From: Linnemannia schmuckeri
Lineage: Eukaryota; Mortierellomycota; Mortierellomycetes; Mortierellales; Mortierellaceae
Direction of reading: 5' to 3'
DNA length: 64,000 nt
NCBI GenBank assembly: GCA_029449235.1
Contig: JANATG010000004.1
Span: 1,984,001-2,048,000 of the forward strand
In this document: positions 13,403 through 25,020 of the stretch, piece by piece
Layout of the letters: each line of letters starts with the position of its first letter
How positions within the stretch are numbered: position 1 is the first letter of the stretch
Made by a program: the position numbers and the translations under genes
The notes under the pieces: generated by a model
Seen by the model: only the letters and a program-made list of their open reading frames with translations
Databases searched by the model: none
What the model was told of the DNA's origin: nothing

Positions 13403-13427
13403 CAGCAGCGCTCAACCTTCAACCACA

Positions 13428-14362
13428 ATGTACGACCTCCCTGACCTCAATCGCTTTGTTGAAGTCCGCCCTGGACTCTATCGCTGCACTATTATCTGGC
13501 CCGTTGCCCCCGGAGTCGCCGTCCCTGTCTCCACTTTCCTGGTCAAGGGCGACGTCCCCCACGACTGGGTCTTGATCGATTCGGGCGCTCCCATGCAGGT
13601 CGAGACCCTCCTCAAGGCCATCGACCAGGTTCTGACCCACGAGCAGGACTCTATCCGATTCATCTGCATCACCCACGCCCATATCGACCACACCGGTGCT
13701 GCCCCCGCCCTTCTGGAAAAGTACCCCGGCTCCAAGGCCGTTATCCATGAGGACGAGAAGCCCTTCATCTGCGACGGAAAGAGCTTCCGTTCCTGCACAT
13801 CCGACACCTGGACTTTTACACTTCTCAAGCACTTTTCTCACGAGTCCAATGTCAAGTTGCCTCAAGACCGTACCCTCACCCTCCGCGATGGTGACAAGTG
13901 GGAGTTTGAGCATGTCCTCAAATTGATTGAGACCCAGGGACACACTCCAGGTGAGAGAGGACACGTTCCTTATCTGGGATCAAACAGGGCTCGTGTTTGT
14001 GGATGAAAAAGGTGGTATGCTGCTTTTTTGTTTGCTTGTGCACCGACTAATTGGCTTTTTTATTTCATGTGAATGCTTGCCTATTAGGCTCAGTCTCGTT
14101 CTTGCATATCCCCTCTCGATCGCTCATGGTGGGCGACGCCATTATGAATATTGCAGCCTACCCAATGCTGTCCAAAATTCCCTGCATTTCTGGACCCATG
14201 GCCATGTCGACTTGTCACTGGGGCAATGCCATGAAGGCCATCGAGAAGATCACGACCCTGAAGGAAGAGGTTGACACCGTCTTCCCTGCCCACGACTATA
14301 ACTCCGATGGCATCCATATCCAGAAAGTCCACGAGTTCCACTTCCCGCCCTCGAGCCTTTGA
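13428..14362 (+). CDS. Metallo-beta-lactamase-fold hydrolase
   Basis: Zinc-dependent hydrolase of the lactonase / glyoxalase II-like part of the MBL superfamily; substrate unknown. Two exons, 13428-13950 and 14088-14362, give 265 residues, normal for single-domain members. The metal motif THAHIDH (H83, H85, D87, H88) is intact, with later ligands in GHTPG (about 173), MVGDAI (bridging Asp, about 190) and FPAHDY (about 235). No signal peptide or membrane segment, so likely cytosolic. The intron contains a short coding-like stretch (see findings). It lies 2.9 kb upstream of the APH-like gene and could belong to the metabolic locus, for example as a lactonase or thioesterase, but this is only suggested by position. 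Confidence 0.85.
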
Positions 14363-17230
14363 AAAAACATGTTAGAGAGAGAGCCGTAAACATAAACATA
14401 GGAATGACGTCGATGCCTCACCGTCGTTATTATATAGTGTGTATGTTGTGTTGGAGACACCCGACCGATACCCCTCCTCCGCCCTCAAACAAGCGGAACG
14501 CAAAGCACGACAACAAGCAAATAAACAGCGCCCACTTAAATAATTACTACCATCCATGCCAAGACGTCCTGTTTGCTCGTTGCAGTGATTTCATGGGAAC
14601 ACATGTATCTCCTCCTTGACGAGCGGGCGACGTAATGAAATATCACCAAAAGTTCTTCAAGACCGGATTTCATTTCATTTTTGAACCGCGTTCCCTAACG
14701 ATTTTCATAGTCGGTGTATCATTTTAGGATTGCCACACGAACTACAGTAGTCATGAATCGTCCAGCTAGTTTTCTATCCCTTCTTATCATGAGATCATAG
14801 AATGTTTTAGCAAGAAAGGTCTCGGCCAGCAAGTCTGAGAACTCAAGTAGCAAGACTATCACGCCCTCCCTCCCGCCCCCTAAATATCTCATAGGATTGT
14901 CAAATGTCAAAAAAATTAGTTTTACAGATAATCTTTTTTTTTTTTATTTGAACGATGGCGGGAGTTGATGGAGCGTCTTGTGTTTGAGAAGAACAATGTC
15001 GTTTCCCATTAATTCATTGTCAGCTTGGTCCCAAGAAATTAAAGAACATGAAGCTTCCTTTTTTCGCATGTCGAAGGGGAAGAGTATCAAGGTGGTAATA
15101 CCCCATTTTCCTCTTCCCTCATAAGGCAACTGTGTAGTACATAAAATGGGGTACCTTCACTCAGATAGGCAACACAACAACACAACACAACACAAACTAA
15201 AAAAAAAAAAGCTTCACATGCTCTAACAACGGCTCTCTGGCCAGTGCAGTAACAAAGTTATTCAAGCTTGTTCCGTAGTCTCTGGCCAGTTCCCTCTCCT
15301 TTTTCGTCGTTGTTGACCGTTGTGTGTAAAGATAAGTGAGCAATTGAAGTCGGGAAGAAAGGAGTAAACAGCAAGAAACCAAAAATTCAAAAAAAAAATT
15401 GCAACGGTCGGTCGCTGTGTTACCACACAATTCTTAGTTTGCACAATGAATAGAGGTGAAGTGAGGAGGTGTTTACCTTAATTCATTATTACACTTTATT
15501 CTTTAGTCTTTAGTCTTAAGGTCGAGAAGAAAGTGCTCAATTCAAATCGCTAGCTTTGCCGAGTAGGACTCTGAAAAAAAGGAACAAGGACGTCCCCTCT
15601 CTTCAAGCATGAAAGAACAGTATGATGACAACGACGGGGCGCCTCCTCGGCCTCGAGTGAGAGTCGCGAATATGCGAAGCGTTGCCGTTATCTCCGAGTA
15701 AGGCACATAAAGATGACGGATGGGGCTAATTCTCGGAAACCCTCCGATGGACCCATGGACTTTAGGCAAAGATCAAGTCCATAGAGCATACTAAACCGCA
15801 TGAGAAAAAAGACGATATGGAATTAAAGACATGAGGAGAGATGAAGAAACGAGGCTCGCCGGCTAATCATTGAAGAGTGTATTTTGCGGGTTAGGAGAGC
15901 AAGACAACGATTGACGAATAATGCGAACAATCACGACATTTCGCTGCCAGTACTCATGTCCAACGGTGCGGAGATACTTCATACACTGCCTCTTCCCTTG
16001 ATTGATACCAAATCCTCTGAACGGAACAGTGAGGGCTTGCCATTATCAAGGGGGCATACGAATCTAGCCCGAACCATCTGCATTTGCTTCTCTCGTCCTA
16101 TTTGTCAACTGTCTTTTTCATCGGCTCGAGAACTGCAGCAGCGTTTTGATTTGATCGGTTCAGGAATGTGTGCGGATAGGAATAAACGCAATCCCAGTCT
16201 ACCTTTGCGCATGGGGCGCGAAATGGGCGCACTATCATAATTCTTTGTACAGTACATTCTCCGGAAAGGGGAAAGGGATCCGTTCCATATCACACTACTT
16301 TTTCTTTCATTCCTTTGGACTGGACTTCCCTTTGCTTGAGTCACTCGAGTATTAGATAACGGTCCCGTTCCATACATCCACGCACACACTCATCATTGTA
16401 TAATATAACGATTAGATAATCTTTCTTTGCCCCTGTCGAACGAGGGTACAAAAGTCTTTCTCAGTGCTACGAGGATGATTGTTATACACATGGGGGTTAC
16501 CTACACAGATGAATCGATGCGGACATATTCTTTCATATTAGTAGACTATCATACTGTGTCTCATAGAAGAGAAGCTATGAAGAAATCGAAGAGTGCACAC
16601 ATGTCCAAACGGAAAAACCCGCCGCATTATTGAATATTAAAAGGGTTCAATATACTTTTCTCTTGGTCAGAAACGAAGTTCAGGCACGGAATTTTATTCT
16701 CGCGATAAGAATCTCAAGATAAGTTAATCGGTTGTTCGAATATGCATGGAATTGAAAAGCTCACTCTGTTGACATTTGATATTGCATATTCAGATATTTA
16801 ACGAAGCCTTGAATGGATAAATGAATACAGTAAACAATGAATATTGTGCAGTTAGTTGGTCTTGTGTGTGTGCCCATGGGTGAGTCCGGGAAATGGGTGT
16901 TGACTGTCGCCAAGTTGAGAGTGTGTTTGCTTAGATGATGTTTGCCACGATTGGTGTGTCTCTCCACCTTCTGCAAGCTTCAAGGTCGAACCAATTTCCG
17001 TCTACTTTCACATTTTTCTGTTCTCTTCCCTCTCTGTCCTTTCGCTCTTCGTCCTTCTTTTTCTTCTCTCTTCTTTTCTCCACTCTGAAATCAAACAAAG
17101 CCCAAAGCGTCGAATCATCTCTCGTGCATTCACCACCTTCTCAAGTACCATTTTCTCCCCTGGATCAACCGTCTGCGTCCACCATTCTCTTTTCTCAAAA
17201 CCACTCCTTTTTTAATTTTTACAACTCATC
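14363..17230. other. 2.9-kb non-coding region
   Basis: Only short open frames without recognisable families are present on either strand. The last 230 bp are CT-rich on the plus strand and form the leader of the APH-like gene. A short poly-T run is at 14934-14945. No tRNA or transposon was seen. Confidence 0.55.
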
Positions 17231-18846
17231 ATGACGACCGCAATGTTCAAGACTGGGATGAACAGGTCACTCCTCAACAAGGAATTTTTCCAGGCCATCC
17301 TCGACCGTGCCTACGGCCCCAATAGAGCCCTGGCCAAGAGCTGGAGCGAGGAAGAGTTGGACTCTTCAGCCAGTATCCTCAGCAATATCAGCTCTGGCGA
17401 CGACGATGAGGATGAAGTCGAGAAGGATTTTTCCAATGAGAAAGATGAGCACTATGGCGGTTCCCTCTCAGCCGCCAGTGCAAGTAACAACAGCGGCCAC
17501 GGTGAGGAACCGTGCCCGATGAACGATATGACCGGTCACTTCCTCTACCGGATTGATTTCGAGGTCCGCACCCATCCATCCATCCTCTCTTCGTCCTCCT
17601 CTCCGCTGTCCCATGGCTCCCTCTCCATCTCGACTGCCAGTCGTGTCGAAAATTTTCACCACACATCAACATCCAACACCTACAACGACGGCCAGCTCTA
17701 TGTCGTCATCAAGTCCAAGCCCATCGACACTGCTCTAATCGAACTCACTAACATCATGGCCCAGCTTCAGGGCGGTGAGTTTGCAGAGGAATACGACCTG
17801 GTCAAGGATCAAACAGGATTCCGCAACAGCCACATCCGAGAAATCGAGCTCGCAGAGTTAGCATGGCAGGTTGGCGGCGCAATGGAGAACATCTCGACTA
17901 AAGTCTATAATGTCCTCCGCAACGATTCTCAACAACTCTACGCTCTCTGCCTCGAATACCTCAACCCCTCTCTGGGCAACATCACACACATGAACAGCAC
18001 CGACACTGCCCTTACGACTTGGTCTTCAAACGACATCCACTTAGTCCTGCGCGATCTGGCGTCGTTTCATGCTCAATTCTTGGGTCAGGAGGATCGTATC
18101 TTGGGGATGACGTTTCTTGAGACACCCACCCGATCACTCATGAAGCTGCTGCGACCTGCATACGAAGCCATGGTCAGGACCAACCGAAAGAACGAACCCG
18201 CGCTGTTCTCTCAGTTCCTCACCGACAGCATGCTTAACTTTCTCAAGCATTCGGATGAATACTGGGCCAAGGTCGAGAAAAGCCCAAGGACCCTTGTAAG
18301 TCACACATCAAGTTGCCGCCCCCTTTTTAAATCTGTCGTTAGCTAAGCACCATGCATCGACTAATCATCCTTTGTTTTTTTCATTTTTAGATTCATGGTG
18401 ATTTCAACACACGTAACATCTGCCTGCGCCTGGATCCAAGCACCGGTGCCCAAAAGCTGTGTGCCTACGACTGGGAACTGGCATGCTGCCACCTTCCACA
18501 ACGAGACGTCGTCGAGTTCCTCTCCTTTGTCCTCCCACCCGGCTCCAACGAATGGGCTCACTACATCGAGTACCACCGTCTCGCCCTCAAAGCCTCCTAT
18601 AAGACACAACCCCACGCCTCCGGATCACCAGCGATCGTCTTTCCCTCGCCGCGCGAGTACATGGAGATGGCTAAGATTGCGCTCATGGACTTTGCTGCCC
18701 TCCGCGTTGCCATGTATGGTGTCTCCAACTCGTTCAAGCAGGTCAATTGGTTACCTCGTATCCTGAACACCGTCGAAGAACAATTGAAGCGCATGGAACT
18801 CATACGTGCATCGAGTAACAAGGTTCTTCAAGAGTCCAAACTGTGA
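17231..18846 (+). CDS. APH/choline-kinase-like phosphotransferase
   Basis: Small-molecule kinase of the aminoglycoside phosphotransferase fold; the real substrate in a fungus is unlikely to be an antibiotic and may be an alcohol or amine headgroup. Two exons, 17231-18295 and 18391-18846, give 506 residues. The catalytic loop is IHGDFNTRN (residues 356-364, catalytic Asp 358 and Asn 364), followed by the metal-binding Asp in YDWELA (Asp 382). The N-terminal part has an acidic, Ser-rich insertion (about 40-95) and the segment LYVVIKSKP (about 157-165), whose Lys probably binds ATP. The intron falls exactly before the catalytic loop. Likely soluble. It converges on the DUF3419 gene. I recall bacterial relatives with KSKP and YDWELA motifs, which was not tested by search. 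Confidence 0.82.
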
Positions 18847-19218
18847 TAAGCAGCATCCCCTGCAGCGTTAGAGTCCATTAATTTTCTCTTCTGTTAGTTT
18901 CCCCCCAAGCATTACATCCAAAAGTAATAAATCATTTTGCATTCAGAAAACTTGCGCTCCTTGTTAACTCTACGTTTGTACTTCACAAAGAAATGACAAG
19001 TACGAATCGTATTTGTCATGCTTGGACTCAACTTGAGATACTTGACGCTCTTGTTGGCAGGAAGAAAAACAAGTCGACGAAAACAAAGAGGAGGCACACA
19101 AAAGAAGAAAAAGACAAAGGAGAACCAAAGATGTAATTATGCATATTCATGTTTATTTGTTCTTTTATTGTTATTGTCTATCATAAAAAAATGGTAATGG
19201 GATGTTGTACAAAAGAAG
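18847..19218. other. Convergent 3' spacer
   Basis: This 372-bp gap lies between the stop codons of the APH-like and DUF3419 genes. It contains a minus-strand AATAAA (19152-19157) and no recognisable gene. Confidence 0.6.
19152..19157 (-). terminator. AATAAA poly(A) signal of the DUF3419 gene
   Basis: TTTATT on the plus strand, about 62 bp past the minus-strand stop codon at 19219; a second similar site lies a few bases further on. Confidence 0.5.
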
Positions 19219-20581
19219 TTATTTCTTCAAGATGGTCTCGATGACAAAGCGGCGGTAAAAGTATGTGCGGTCCTTGGCGGTGGCAGCATCGGCAAGGTCG
19301 ACCTCGGAGCGAATCAAGTGCTTAAAGTCCTCAGGCCTCTCGCGGGGCACAAACAGGTTCCAGTAGCAGATGCGGGCATTGGGAGTGCCCTTGTTGTGGA
19401 TGGCGGTTAGGAAGGTCTTGAAGAGGTCCTCGCTCATCCACTCAAAGATGTCCGAGAGGTTGTATCCATCAAAGTGACCGCTCTCATCCGAGTTGAGGTA
19501 CTTCAAGACATCGGCATGGACCAGCTTGACACGATCGATCCTAGAGCGAATGATCTCGTAGTTCTCCCTGACGAGGTAGTCGGGAAGACCGTTGTTGCCG
19601 CTCTGCTGGCCTGTGAAGACGTACTCGGCGTAGTAGTTGTCCCAAATGGGGATATTGCGGATACCGTTGCTGACCTTCTCGAGCAAGAAGGCACCGACGT
19701 CGAGGCGGACATGCTCAAAGAATTTGGGATCGCGACCGAGATGACCAAGAGACATCTGGCCAAAGAAGGCGCGGGTACCGGCCCTCCAGATCCACTTGTT
19801 CCAGACAGAGTCAAAGAACTTGATTTGCTTGGCCTGGTCCTTGGCAGAGAGGAGGGCGCGGACGGTGGACTTATAGTGGCCCAGGGGAACGACGTACTTG
19901 CGGTAGATGTTGAAGAACTTTTCAAGGCGGCCAATGTGGATGATCTTATTGCGAATCAAATCCAGGTTCTCGTCCCAGTAGGTGCGGTGGTCGTCGTTGA
20001 CGATCGCAGCGCGGACTTTATCCTGGTAAAGAGCAACACGACCACCGGCGCCAATATCCTCGCCGGCAAACTCGAATCCAAGCAGCTGGGTGAACTCTTC
20101 GTATGTCAATGTCTTGTATGCTGCAATCTTCAACCCACAGAGAGCCAGTTGAGCAGGGGAGAAATCTATTTGGTACATGTACATTTGACATTAGTTTGCA
20201 AACTGCGTCATGCTCACTGAGAGTATTTTTTTTTTTGACTTGATAATTTGAATATTGCTTCGTTTGCTTACCGATGGCGACGACCTCGCGTGCATCATCG
20301 AGCAAGAGGGCAAAGGCATTGTCACCGGCAGAGGCAATGCTGAGGACACGGCTCTGGGGCTTTAAACGGAGACCCTGACGGAGAAGGCGGGTATCCTCCC
20401 AGACCTGAGAGTATCTGATTTTGGAAAAGTCGACGGTAGCCTCGACAGTGGCATCCTTGCCGGACTGGACAGCCTTGCGACCCAAGGACTGGTGGTAAAA
20501 TTGGATAAAAGACGAAAAGATGCGGATGTGAAGAGGAAGAGAAGTCTGGGCTTCTGCTGCAGTCGTTGTTGTTGAGGACAT
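19219..20581 (-). CDS. DUF3419 / BtaA-type 3-amino-3-carboxypropyl transferase
   Basis: BtaA transfers the 3-amino-3-carboxypropyl group of S-adenosylmethionine to diacylglycerol, the first step of betaine lipid (DGTS) synthesis; other DUF3419 members may use different acceptors. Two exons, 20272-20581 and 19219-20165, give 418 residues. The SAM-site motif SIASAGDNAFALLL (about 82-95) is followed by VVAIDFSPAQLAL, and the C-terminal family motif FDGYNLSDIFEWM is intact. Known fungal Bta1 proteins join BtaA and BtaB modules in one chain; here only the BtaA-type module is present and no BtaB methyltransferase is nearby. It lies tail-to-tail with the APH-like kinase and head-to-head with the GNAT gene. 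Confidence 0.85.
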
Positions 20582-22348
20582 CTTGTGAATACGATATGAG
20601 AGGATCGACGTTTGTTTGGCTGGTTACTTGGGAGCGTTGACTTGAGAGAGATAATTTGGCTTGAGACTTGATGGCTAATGGTACAGAAAGAAAGAGAAAA
20701 GAAAAAAAAGAAGCAAGTGCGTTGCTTTTATTAGAAAACACATCCGTGCGACAAAATAAGCACAAGTGCTTTTTTGTTCCTTTTGCTAAAAGACAAGGTC
20801 GGCGTTCAAGCAAGGTTCATTCATACTTTTTTTTCCTTTCGTCGTTGCTTTGAGTGTAAAGGACTCACATGCGACTGGTCGGCCTTTCTTTTGCCGCTCA
20901 CTTTTTTCTCCCAATTCTTTCATTCAGCGAATTGGTGTTTTAGAGTAAGGGTTATTTAGTTTTTTGTGTGCGCATTCCTCCTTTCTCTGTTATGATGCGG
21001 CTTGACATTTCATATTTTATTCCCGTACTAGCTTTTGTTCCGATTTTTTTTTTTTTAGTAAAAAGAGCGATATAGCTAAGACAAAATTGCTTAACTTTTT
21101 TTCGAAATGTGTGTGTTAACTGCAGACCCTTGACTGCACGCGAAAAATGTTTTGTTTGTTTGAATTGTATGAATGAACTAAATGACTAATTGAAAAAGTC
21201 ATTCTAAATTGGTCATCGAGTCGATCCTCATTCAACTTTCGATTACATTAATTTAGACGAATTATAAAAACACTGACCATGGCCACACAGACAGCAGTAT
21301 GGATTATTCCTTTGGTCTTGTTCTCGGGAGTAAAAAAAAAAAGACAGCGCAAGGCAAAATGCAAACAAATAAATCGAGCTAGTTCCTTTCTGCAACTGAA
21401 TATCAACAAAGAAAGTAAAAACAGAAATCGAGCGAAGAAAAAAAACAGAACCACGTCCAGGTCCACGAGCCATTTTCGCACCTTCAGACAAGCTGACAAG
21501 AGAGAGAGAGAGAATTAAGCGACTGAGAATGAGAGCTCGCTCTGCCTTTTATTCGATGATAATGACGAGGATAATGGAGTCGAATAAGTGAACAAGGACT
21601 GTAAGGTGACGAAAGAGAGCGAGATAACGCAGAGGAAGTGATGGTGATGCGACGGATAAATGCAACGGCCAAATTCACCTTCGACACTTATGCACGCCCC
21701 TCTCATGATACCGATACCCATTCGCTTCGTTCTCTCCCTTCCTCCTCTCTCCCTCATTCAGCTTCGAGGATAGCAATTGCTACTTCAACTCTTCCCTCTT
21801 TTCCCTTCTCAACCTCCTTCCCCTTCCATCCCTCGCTTCGGCAGATTTATTAACGACCATTCCGCCCTCATTTGCAGTGCCGCATCATCTCTATTCATAT
21901 CACTCAGACCATTGGATCCAGTCGTCACGCTTGCTTTTCTGCGCATCATCCACACCAATTGTATATCGATCGAACGCCACTTCTCCTTCTATCCAACAAC
22001 AACAGTCCGTTCTCGACCCTTTTGTCACCCTTGCTCTCCCAATCCAGTACACGTTGCCCTTTGTCTCTTCTCTCATCACGTCTCTTAACGCCTACCTTTT
22101 AACGACCAACCAACCAACTCAACTAACTCAACCAACTCAACAAAAACACACCCGCCACAGAACTTTGACACCAAAACGCAGCAAACAACAAAGTCACCGA
22201 GAATCTCACCTTAATGCCTTGTCAGTTCAACTAATTTCGCCCACTTTTTTTTAACGACCTTGTTAAGCCTACCATTTTTTTCAATCAGCTCCTTCATCAA
22301 CTCTTTCCTTTTTCACAGCACACATATACACATAACGACCAACTCAAC
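20582..22348. promoter_or_regulatory. Divergent promoter region of the DUF3419 and GNAT genes
   Basis: This 1.77-kb spacer carries both start regions. The GNAT side has a long CT/CA-rich leader (about 21,700-22,348), including a stretch of AACCAACTCAACT-type repeats near 22,105-22,145. No protein-like open frame was found. Confidence 0.5.
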
Positions 22349-23866
22349 ATGTTGACTAACCTTGGATACACCATCAATAACCAGAGCGAGCGTATCATCA
22401 CGCCTCTGCCCATGTCAGCCGTCTACAACAAGCCCCAATTCGTCTCACAGTTTATCTCGCTTCACAGGGACAGTACCCAACCAACCCTTGTCACCCAACT
22501 CCTCACCACCGCTCTGCCCAACGTCTTTGCAGAGTACTGGATCCTCTATGACGACAACAACCGCCCTGTCGCTTGTGCGGGTGCCAACACAGTTATGTCA
22601 GACATTTCTGTCGGCTATGTGAGCCTCTTTGAGGCCAAGAACGAGAGGGCAGGAACCATAGTCCTCAAGGCTGCGATTGAGTGGCTGAAACGCGGGGGCG
22701 TGCGCCAGTTTGAGCCCGTGCGCCAGATTCTTGGACCTGTCAACCTTACCACCTGGCTTCAGTACCGCCTTCGTGTCGACACCGATGAGGCCCCCTCTAT
22801 GTCCTTTGAACCCAGACATCCAGAGTTTTACCAGGCGTGCTTTGCCCAGGTAATTATTGCTGTTGTACTTTTTTTGCTTGAATCACCCTTAAGGCTCTCA
22901 ATGCGATCAAATTGCATTAGTGACAGCACTGACATTGCCTTAAATCGAACATAACAAAACACATAGGCTGGGTTTGTCAAGGCTGCAGACTACTACTCGA
23001 CCTTCTTCCACATTGATAGCATCATCGACGGATACACCAACTACACCCACGGAGAGACCCTCGACCACATCCATCTCGCTATGCAGTTCTGGAACACCCT
23101 CGACTTTGCATCCTCCCTCAGCCCTGAGCGACACCCTTACTTGACACCCCAGGACAACGTCGCCAAACGCATCTATGACCTCACGATCGAGCTTTTCCGA
23201 GGAAAGGAGCTCTTTGATGAAGGGTTCACACGCCAGAATCACCGCCAGATCGTCCTCAACGACATGATCTCTCGTCCTCAAGTTGACAACGCTTCCCTCC
23301 TCGATCTTTCTTCTTTCATTGTCGACCCGCAGAACGGAGAGGATGTCGGATACATGGCATGCTGGGTAGAGAACAATGATACGCTTGTCCTAAAGACTGT
23401 CGGCTTTGTGCCCCGGGTCAGGAAATCCAAAGTATTTGCCTTTGCACTGCTGGAGACGATGAAACGTGCCCGCGATGTCTGGGGATGCACCAAAGTCGTC
23501 TGTGCCCTCATGAACGAGAATTCGGCATCGATCTCTGAACGCGTAGGAGGAAAGAGCGTTCGTCATGTCTACCGTCTCTACATACACCACCCCGCATCAA
23601 CTGTTGTCCACTCTGAGCAAAGCCAACAACAGCAACAAACACAAGCTGTCGGGGTGCACACTCTCCCTGAGGTATCACTCAAGTCGACAAAGAGCAGTAG
23701 CAATAGCAGAACGGCGCATCCTGCTTCAGCATCATCACCATCATCACGCAACGCCGACTCTCTACAGCAACGACAGCAGGATATACGCCTACAGATGTAC
23801 TGGGACCAACAGCGTCAAAATGTGCTTGCCCAGCGCTCTCGTGGCCGAGTTATGGCCCACCTCTAA
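22349..23866 (+). CDS. Double-GNAT acyltransferase-like protein
   Basis: Predicted acyl-CoA-dependent N-acyltransferase; acceptor unknown. Two exons, 22349-22849 and 22967-23866, give 466 residues. The N-terminal half has the motifs GPVNLTTWLQYRL (about 130-142) and CFAQAGFVKAADYYSTF (about 164-180), which I recall from a group of bacterial GNAT-like proteins. The second half contains a GNAT core: LVLKTVGFVPRVRKSKVFAFAL, here split as LVLKTVGFVP then RKSKVFAFALLE, and a late NENSAS segment before a terminal HVYRLYIHH. The C-terminal 90 residues are Ser/Gln-rich and probably disordered. The single intron divides the first GNAT unit from its tail. Soluble. Next gene on the same strand is the ligase-dikinase fusion 7.8 kb away. 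Confidence 0.72.
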
Positions 23867-24367
23867 CGACACACAAATACATCTCTTCCGTCTCCTTTTC
23901 ATCTTTATGTTTAATGAACGATATCTCAACGACACTCTTGGGCTTTGACACCACCGGAGACTTTTCTTATCTCTCCTTGAAGACACATACATAATGCACA
24001 CTAGTCTAAACAAACATGAACAAACCAACGGCACCAATAAAAACAAACGAGCCGCATCTTCTTTTCATTCTCATGACCGAAGCAAAGACAAGGACAAAAG
24101 AAGCAAGGGAGACGTGGCATTGTGTTCTGACAGCATAGTTGTCATGAGAGAGAATGAGGGCAGAAAGGAGCAAGGAGCACGGACTTTTTAATTTTTCATG
24201 ACAAAGATTTTTTCGACTTGCTCGGGGAAAAGAAAAGACAGACAAAGAGGGAAAAATGAGCCGGAATGTGTTATTGTTTTGGGGTGGGACGGACTTGCAC
24301 GGAATGTCACACACTGGAAGGAATAAAGAGAGGGGCTATGTTCGCAAAAATACAGGGATCGAGCCGG

Positions 24368-24544
24368 TCAACAACAACCAAACAACAACCATACAGCAAC
24401 CAAACAGCAACCAAACAACAGCTAGCCTTTTGTGCTGTTGTTTATTATTGTTGCTGCAGTTGTTGCGTCGATAACGATACGTTTGTTGTTGTTTGTTGTT
24501 GTTATTGTTATTATTATTGTTATTGTTGTTGTTGTTGTTGTTTT
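24368..24544. repeat. Opposed CAA-rich and TTG-rich arms
   Basis: A CAA/CAACC-rich arm (24368-24420) is followed 15 bp later by a TTG/ATT-rich arm (24436-24544). The arms are imperfect reverse complements, so the transcript or single strand could form a long hairpin. Located about 500 bp after the GNAT stop codon. Confidence 0.75.
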
Positions 24545-24761
24545 CTTATAACTCTTTTTTTTTCTTTCTCCTCCTTTGTCATCAAGAACGTCCTCAAATT
24601 GGCTTTTTTTTGACCCCTGCCAGTTGTTTTTAAACTTCTTTGCCCTTTGGCCGCTATTTTGCTATTCTTTTGTTTTCTTTGTCAAGCGAAAAGTGATGAG
24701 CAGTGCATTGATGCGTGGAATGTTTATTTGTGTTTATCGTTTGTACTTTGAAGGAGGTGCT

Positions 24762-24785
24762 TTTGTTTGTTTGTTTGTTTGTTTG
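24762..24785 (+). repeat. TTTG tetranucleotide array
   Basis: About six TTTG units in a row inside the non-coding desert. Confidence 0.85.
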
Positions 24786-24939
24786 CTTTTCTCGACAAAG
24801 ACAGGTGCGATGCTTTTGTTTAGGCGTACAAAAAGGTGCAACAAAGAGGAGCAACCATCTTACCGTCTCCTAGAAACGTCCTTCATTCATCACCTGACAT
24901 GGAATCACATGATGAACATTCGTTGATCGGGTCTAACGT

Positions 24940-25020
24940 TATCCCTTCGTCTGTTTCGGAAGCTTTTTCGCTTCCAATTTTTGCGGGTGGGATATGTGAC
25001 TCGCGACAGACGAAGGGATA
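24940..25020. repeat. 15-bp perfect inverted repeat with nested hairpin
   Basis: TATCCCTTCGTCTGT at 24940-24954 is exactly reverse-complementary to ACAGACGAAGGGATA at 25006-25020. Inside the 51-nt loop, GGAAGC and GCTTCC form a second 6-bp hairpin around TTTTTC (about 24958-24975). No target-site duplication was evident at the borders. Confidence 0.85.

Larger units (their letters stand above)
12557..13427. promoter_or_regulatory. Divergent promoter region of MMS19 and the MBL-fold hydrolase
   Basis: This 871-bp gap holds both start regions. It contains a 28-bp A run (13108-13135), a CT-rich stretch (13240-13310) and a long AAC/ATA trinucleotide tract that ends 25 bp before the hydrolase start codon. 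No open frame in it resembles a protein. Confidence 0.6.
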
